A stretch of DNA of 18,088 nt, taken from the NCBI GenBank assembly GCA_030917225.1, contig JAUPVD010000122.1, positions 1 to 18,088 of the forward strand. Direction: 5' to 3'. This stretch comes from Pseudomonadota bacterium. GTDB lineage: Bacteria > Pseudomonadota > Gammaproteobacteria > Burkholderiales > Rhodocyclaceae. The notes under the pieces are model-generated. The model saw nothing but the letters and a program-made list of their open reading frames with translations. It did not search any database and was not told the DNA's origin. Of this stretch, positions 14,296-18,088 are shown piece by piece. Made by a program: the position numbers and the translations under genes. Each line of letters starts with the position of its first letter. The stretch's first letter is position 1.

Positions 14296-15051
14296 ATGGC
14301 CATCTCTTCAGCCGGGCTGTTGTCCGGGTCCTCCGCTGGCAGTATCGCTTCCCTCTATGCCAGTCAGGGAGAGGGGGGTGCATCCGCGCTTCGTCGGCCG
14401 GTTGAAGCCCTGGCCCGGCAAGCCGAAGGTGTCAAGGTACGGCTGTCGGCTTTTGGGCAGGTTCAGTCGGCCGCAGCCAGTGTTCAGTCCGCAGCGAGAA
14501 ATCTGCAGGATGCAAAGCAGGTGAGTACCGTTGCCGAGACCAAAAAGGCGGCCGAAGCCTTCGTGGCGGCTTACAACAATGAACGTTCTGCCCTGGCCAG
14601 CGTCACGGCCGGTAGCAGTGCCGGCAAACCCGCCGGCGTTCTGGCCGACGATGGTCGTGCCCAGGTGGCCTCCAGCCAGTTGCAGCGCACCGTTACCGAC
14701 AATGCAGCAGCTTTTCGCGACGCCGGCATTCGCATCCAGCAGGATGGTTCGCTGGCGGTCGATGCCAAGGCACTGGAAGCCGCGTACAACACCAATCCCG
14801 CTGCAGTAACGCAGGCCTTGAGCAATGTCGGCCGGGCTGCCGAAGCCACGGCTTCGCGCCAGTTGAGCAGCAGCGGCAGCGTGGGTGCGGCGGTCAACAA
14901 CCTGAGCAACCGTGTGCAGCAACTTGAAAGCCGTCAGGCAGACTTCCAGAGTCGTGCCGATCAGTCGCAGCGCGCGGTGGAAGCAGCGTCACGCCGTTAT
15001 GGCTTTGGCGCATCGGGCACCGGCGCCTATCTTGGAATATTCGGCCTGTAG
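14296..15051 (+). CDS. Short FliD-like protein lacking the variable middle domains
   Basis: The 251-residue product resembles the two conserved ends of the flagellar cap protein FliD (usually above 400 residues). The start 'MAISSAGLLSGSSAGSIASL' and 'VRLSAFGQVQSAAASVQSAA' at about residues 48-67 resemble the FliD N-terminal region. 'EAFVAAYNNERSAL', 'GVLADDGRAQ', 'AGIRIQQDGSLAVDAKALEA' and 'NTNPAAV' resemble the FliD C-terminal domain. The surface-exposed D2/D3 part is absent. The last 30 residues are Gly/Ala/Arg-rich and unlike FliD. There is no signal peptide; FliD is normally exported by the flagellar type III system. The ATG at 14296 is chosen from the promoter position and the N-terminal match; the ribosome-binding site is poor. 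No flagellar gene is nearby. This may be a decayed FliD copy or a re-used compact form. Confidence 0.6.
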   Translation: MAISSAGLLSGSSAGSIASLYASQGEGGASALRRPVEALARQAEGVKVRLSAFGQVQSAAASVQSAARNLQDAKQVSTVAETKKAAEAFVAAYNNERSALASVTAGSSAGKPAGVLADDGRAQVASSQLQRTVTDNAAAFRDAGIRIQQDGSLAVDAKALEAAYNTNPAAVTQALSNVGRAAEATASRQLSSSGSVGAAVNNLSNRVQQLESRQADFQSRADQSQRAVEAASRRYGFGASGTGAYLGIFGL

Positions 15052-15171
15052 CCCTGTTTGCCGGCAGGATTTCTCAGCCTCGGCAACATTTTTCTGTTTT
15101 CGTGAAATACATCACCGACTGGCCAATGCGGGTGCGCGTACACTGCTCTCAACGTGCCAGTGAGGTGTGCC

Positions 15172-15537
15172 ATGAACCGGGTCGGCAAAAACAGGATTAC
15201 CAACGAAAGACGAAACGCCGACCAGCGCAGGATGGAAGGTGAGCGTCGTTTCGCTGACGACGGAGCGCCCGAGCGCCGGCTTTTTTCGGAGCGCCGGCAG
15301 CAGGATATGGGGCCGCCGGAACGGCGGGTTCGCGTTGAACGCCGCGATAACGAGCTGGGGCCGCCGTCAGGTTGGAGAGATCGGCGGCGCTTTGCAGAAC
15401 GCCGTCTGCTGGCGGTGACTGAGGTCTGTTTTGAAGAATGGATCAGGTTGCGTGCCACGCTCTGCGAGACTGTCAGCGAGAAGGAACCGTCTCCGGAAGA
15501 TCACGAAACGTTGGGGAAATTGATCATTCGTGATTGA
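15172..15537 (+). CDS. Arg/Glu-rich repeat protein of unknown function
   Basis: I do not recognise this 121-residue protein. From residue 10 to about 83 it repeats an RR motif with a preceding Glu or Gln: NERR, DQRR, GERR, PERR, SERR, PERR, VERR, DRRR, AERR, with two GPP elements ('GPPERR' and 'GPPSGWRDRR'). The last 35 residues differ: 'VTEVCFEEWIRLRATLCETV' is amphipathic with two Cys, and the end is acidic. The basic part could bind nucleic acid or be a coiled, surface-charged helix; both are guesses. The ATG at 15172 follows a GAGGTG. A TACACT at 15139-15144 could be a -10 box with no good -35. It follows the FliD-like gene by 120 bases, a gap in which I see nothing else. Confidence 0.65.
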   Translation: MNRVGKNRITNERRNADQRRMEGERRFADDGAPERRLFSERRQQDMGPPERRVRVERRDNELGPPSGWRDRRRFAERRLLAVTEVCFEEWIRLRATLCETVSEKEPSPEDHETLGKLIIRD

Positions 15538-15684
15538 ATCCCGCCGTTGATCCTCGGCGGATGGGTGATTCAGGCGTCGGCATGATGCCTGCGGCGTGCG
15601 CAACGCATGCCTTCGACAAGCCCTTGGGCGGGCGTTCTGGTACGATTCGTTCTCGCGCTTCGCCGGTTTTTTCCAATACCCCGC
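15538..15684 (+). other. Intergenic region, 147 bases, upstream of yoaA
   Basis: This gap holds no gene I can support. A TACGAT at 15641-15646 resembles a -10 box, but no -35 lies at a proper distance (a TTGGGC is 11 bases away, a TTCGAC 23). An in-frame extension of yoaA to 15607 exists but looks non-coding. No strong terminator follows the preceding gene. Confidence 0.4.
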
Positions 15685-17646
15685 ATGGTTTCCTCGCTCT
15701 CCGATGTCTTTGCCCCGGCCGGCCTCCTGGCCGGCAGCATCCCCGGCTATCGTCTGCGCAGCCAGCAGCTTGAAATGGCCGAGCGCGTCGCGGCGGCGAT
15801 CAAGGAAAACCGGGTGCTCGTCGCCGAAGCCGGCACCGGCACCGGCAAAACCTACGCCTATCTGGTGCCGGCGCTGATGTCCGGCGGCAAGGTCATCGTT
15901 TCCACCGGCACCAAGAACCTGCAGGACCAGCTCTTCAACCGCGACCTGCCGACCATTCGGGCAGCGTTGCAGGCGCCCGTAAAAACCGCCCTGCTCAAGG
16001 GGCGGGCCAACTACGTCTGCCACTACCACCTCGAACGCGCGCAGGCCGACGGCCGCTTCCTGACACGCGAGGATGCCGGCCACGCACGCGCCATCGTCCG
16101 TTTTGCCAAGACCTCGCAGACCGGCGACAAGGGCGAATGCGGCGATGTGCCGGAAAGCTCGCCGGTATGGAGCATGGTCACCTCGACCCGCGACAACTGC
16201 CTCGGCCAGGATTGCCCGAACCACAAGGAATGCTTCGTTCTCGCCGCCCGCCGCGAGGCGCTGGCGGCCGACGTGGTGGTGGTCAACCACCACCTGTTCT
16301 TCGCCGACGTGATGCTGAAAGACGAGGGCATGGCCGAACTGCTGCCGGCCTGCAACGCCGTCATCTTCGACGAGGCGCACCAGTTGCCGGAAACCGCCAG
16401 CCTGTTCTTCGGCGAAAACGTTTCCACCGCCCAGGTCACCGATCTCGCCCGTGACGCCAAACTCGAAGGCATTGCCTCGGCCAAGGACTGCCTCGACCTG
16501 CCGCCGGCCTGCGCCGGCCTGGAGAAGGCGGCCAAGGACCTGCGCCTGACGCTGGGCGTCGATCCGGCGCGCTACACCCTCGTTCAGCTGGAAGCGCGGC
16601 CCGGTTTCGACAACCTGCTGGCCGGCCTGATCAACACGCTGGAGCACTTTGCCGCGCTGCTCGAAACGCAAGCCGAACGTTCGGAAGGGCTGGAAAGCTG
16701 CTGGCAGCGCAGCATCGAATTGCTTGCCGCCTTCCGCCGCTGGCGTTCGGGCGAAGCCGCTGGCGGCAAGGCGGAGGACGGGCCGGGCAGCGTGCGTTGG
16801 GGCGAGGCCACCACCTGGTCGCTTCAGCTCAACGCGACGCCACTGGCCATCGGCGAAATCTTCCGCAAGCAGATGAGCGGGCATCCACGCGCCTGGATAT
16901 TCACCTCGGCGACGCTGGCCGTGCAGAAGGATTTTGGTCACTACTGCGCCGAGATGGGCCTGATCGACGCCGAATCCGCCTGCTGGGAGAGCCCCTTCGA
17001 TTACCCGAGCCAGGCCGTGCTCTATGCGCCGCAGGGGCTGCCGGAACCGAACAGCCCGGGTTTCATCGAGGCTGTTGCTGAAGCTGCCTTTCCGGTATTG
17101 AAAGCCAGCGCCGGCCGTGCCTTCTTCCTGTGCACCTCGCTGCGCGCCATGCGACGCATGCACGAACTACTGCAGGACAAGCTGGAGGCGGCCGGCCTCG
17201 ACTACCCGCTGCTGCTGCAGGGCGAGGGCAGCAAGAACGAACTGCTGGAGCGCTTTCGCCGGCTGGGCAACGCCATCCTGGTCGGCAGCCAGAGTTTCTG
17301 GGAAGGTGTCGACGTGCGCGGCGAAGCACTTTCGCTGGTGGTCATCGACAAGCTGCCGTTCGCGCCGCCGGACGACCCGGTGCTCTCCGCCCGCATCGAA
17401 CGCATGAACAAGGAAGGTCGCAACGCCTTCATGGAATACCAGCTGCCGCGCGCCGTCATCAACGTCAAGCAGGGAGCGGGTCGCCTGATTCGCGATGAAA
17501 CCGACCGCGGCGTGCTGATGATCTGCGACCCGCGGCTGATTACCAAGCCCTACGGCAAGCGTGTCTGGCGCAGCCTGCCGCCGATGAAGCGCACGCGCGA
17601 ACTCGCCGAGGTGATTGATTTTTTTGAGGTGTCGGTGCCAGCATGA
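15685..17646 (+). CDS. yoaA: ATP-dependent DNA helicase, YoaA/DinG (XPD-like) family
   Basis: This is an iron-sulfur superfamily 2 helicase; YoaA and DinG unwind DNA 5'-3' and help resolve damaged or blocked replication structures. The 653-residue product is closest to YoaA: 'FAPAGLLAGSIPGYRLRSQQ' at the start, Walker A 'EAGTGTGKT' at residues 48-56, and the DEAH box Asp229-His232. The four Fe-S cysteines are at 112, 172, 177 and 183. Later motifs are 'WIFTSATLAV', 'FFLCTSLRAM', 'SQSFWEGVDVRGEALSLVVI' and 'INVKQGAGRLIRDETDRGVL'. Length is like YoaA (about 636) and shorter than DinG. The ATG at 15685 is chosen because the family N-terminus begins there. Its stop overlaps the next start as ATGA. 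Confidence 0.93.
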   Translation: MVSSLSDVFAPAGLLAGSIPGYRLRSQQLEMAERVAAAIKENRVLVAEAGTGTGKTYAYLVPALMSGGKVIVSTGTKNLQDQLFNRDLPTIRAALQAPVKTALLKGRANYVCHYHLERAQADGRFLTREDAGHARAIVRFAKTSQTGDKGECGDVPESSPVWSMVTSTRDNCLGQDCPNHKECFVLAARREALAADVVVVNHHLFFADVMLKDEGMAELLPACNAVIFDEAHQLPETASLFFGENVSTAQVTDLARDAKLEGIASAKDCLDLPPACAGLEKAAKDLRLTLGVDPARYTLVQLEARPGFDNLLAGLINTLEHFAALLETQAERSEGLESCWQRSIELLAAFRRWRSGEAAGGKAEDGPGSVRWGEATTWSLQLNATPLAIGEIFRKQMSGHPRAWIFTSATLAVQKDFGHYCAEMGLIDAESACWESPFDYPSQAVLYAPQGLPEPNSPGFIEAVAEAAFPVLKASAGRAFFLCTSLRAMRRMHELLQDKLEAAGLDYPLLLQGEGSKNELLERFRRLGNAILVGSQSFWEGVDVRGEALSLVVIDKLPFAPPDDPVLSARIERMNKEGRNAFMEYQLPRAVINVKQGAGRLIRDETDRGVLMICDPRLITKPYGKRVWRSLPPMKRTRELAEVIDFFEVSVPA

Positions 17647-18088
17647 CCGAACTGATTTCCCCGCTCCCCGACGACTGCAAATCGGCTGCCGAAGTCCTCA
17701 ACCGCGACTGCGCCTGCATTTCGCTCGACCACGCTGCACTGGAGAAGGCGCTCGGCGAGGAAACCCTCTATCGCGAGCTTCGCCAGACGCGGCCGCATCT
17801 TTTTTCCGACTCGGTCGTCTTCGTCGGCCACCGTCATCTGGCACAGATGGCCGAACTGGTCGCTGCGATTGAAGACATCGTTGCGCTTCCGGCCTGGCAG
17901 GAAAAAGTTCTCGGTTGGGCACCCGCATCCGCGCATCGGCCATCGGCCGCGCGGGGTGTCTTTCTCGGCTACGACTTCCACGTTGGCGACAACGGTCCCA
18001 AGCTGATCGAGATCAACACCAATGCCGGTGGCGGCTTGCTCAATGCGCGACTGGCGACGGCGCAGCGCGCCTGCTGCGACCCGGTGGC
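17643..18088 (+). CDS. Conserved protein with ATP-grasp-like signature, partial (3' end missing)
   Basis: The first 148 residues are in the window and the frame is open at the right edge. The start 'MTELISPLPDDCKSAAEVLN' is followed by a Cys-rich 'RDCACISLDHAAL' at about residues 22-34. Further on come 'RPHLFSDSVVFVGHRHLAQM', 'GVFLGYDFHVGDNGPKLIEI' and 'NTNAGGGLLNARLA' near residue 130. The E-x-N-T-N-x-G-G segment resembles the metal- and nucleotide-binding strand of ATP-grasp enzymes, but the deciding part lies outside the window. The start overlaps the yoaA stop by ATGA, so the two are translationally coupled. I do not assign a function. Confidence 0.75.
   Translation, partial: MTELISPLPDDCKSAAEVLNRDCACISLDHAALEKALGEETLYRELRQTRPHLFSDSVVFVGHRHLAQMAELVAAIEDIVALPAWQEKVLGWAPASAHRPSAARGVFLGYDFHVGDNGPKLIEINTNAGGGLLNARLATAQRACCDPV

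Noticed and set aside
15611..15636. A second possible REP-like copy (CCTTCGA then GCCC..GGGC)
   Set aside because: Only the arm and a loose GCCC/GGGC pairing resemble the element at 71-112; the loop, spacing and second arm do not match well enough.
15367..17163. A 598-codon open frame on the minus strand opposite yoaA
   Set aside because: It is the antisense shadow of a clear helicase gene in GC-rich DNA; its translation has no recognisable motif and it also covers the 3' part of the Arg-rich gene and an intergenic gap.
1..18088. CRISPR arrays, tRNA or rRNA genes, transposases, integrases, toxin-antitoxin pairs
   Set aside because: None seen: no regularly spaced direct repeats, no recognisable tRNA arms by eye, and no matching proteins among the open frames.

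Overview
The window is about 18 kb of GC-rich (roughly 60% or more), densely coded chromosome. It most resembles a betaproteobacterium, probably near Rhodocyclales or Azoarcus. That placement is an inference from three things: an rpsF-priB-rpsR-rplI ribosomal operon followed by dnaB, the style of the protein sequences, and a REP-like element of a type common in such genomes. I see no phage, transposase, CRISPR array, tRNA or rRNA gene. No gene-free gap reaches 300 bases; the largest are about 120-150 bases and are described below.

Layout. (1) 1-1697, minus strand: a TRAP transporter (dctP binding protein, dctQ small permease). The large permease is expected beyond the left edge, and a REP-like palindrome lies at the dctQ 3' end. 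(2) 1839-5017, plus strand: a MarR-type regulator followed by pxpB, pxpC and pxpA, the three-subunit ATP-dependent 5-oxoprolinase. It is divergent from the TRAP genes and has a candidate operator at the regulator promoter. (3) 5156-6625: rpsF-priB-rpsR-rplI with a strong sigma-70 promoter and a terminator. (4) 6746-7636, minus: an EamA/DMT exporter wedged between the ribosomal operon and dnaB. (5) 7766-9163: dnaB. (6) 9220-12229: an exported FecR-domain protein, a convergent transglutaminase-fold protein with a Tat-like signal, and a small lipoprotein. (7) 12257-14172, minus: bcp-type peroxiredoxin and a PIN-PhoH ATPase. (8) 14296-15537, plus: a short FliD-like protein and an Arg-rich repeat protein. 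(9) 15685-18088, plus: a YoaA/DinG-type iron-sulfur helicase, translationally coupled to a conserved protein of unknown function that runs off the right edge.

How the parts work together. Regions 1 and 2 look like one catabolic locus: uptake of an organic acid, possibly 5-oxoproline or a related compound, then ATP-driven ring opening to glutamate, under a local regulator. Regions 3 and 5 are core translation and replication. Regions 6 to 8 hold the accessory genes with the oddest features. The transglutaminase-fold protein has asparagine at all three positions where the Cys-His-Asp triad is expected. The FliD-like protein keeps sequences resembling the FliD N- and C-terminal regions but has no room for the variable middle, and it sits away from any flagellar gene. 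I did not find a clearly new multi-gene defence or mobile system; these two proteins and the TRAP-Pxp locus are the best leads.
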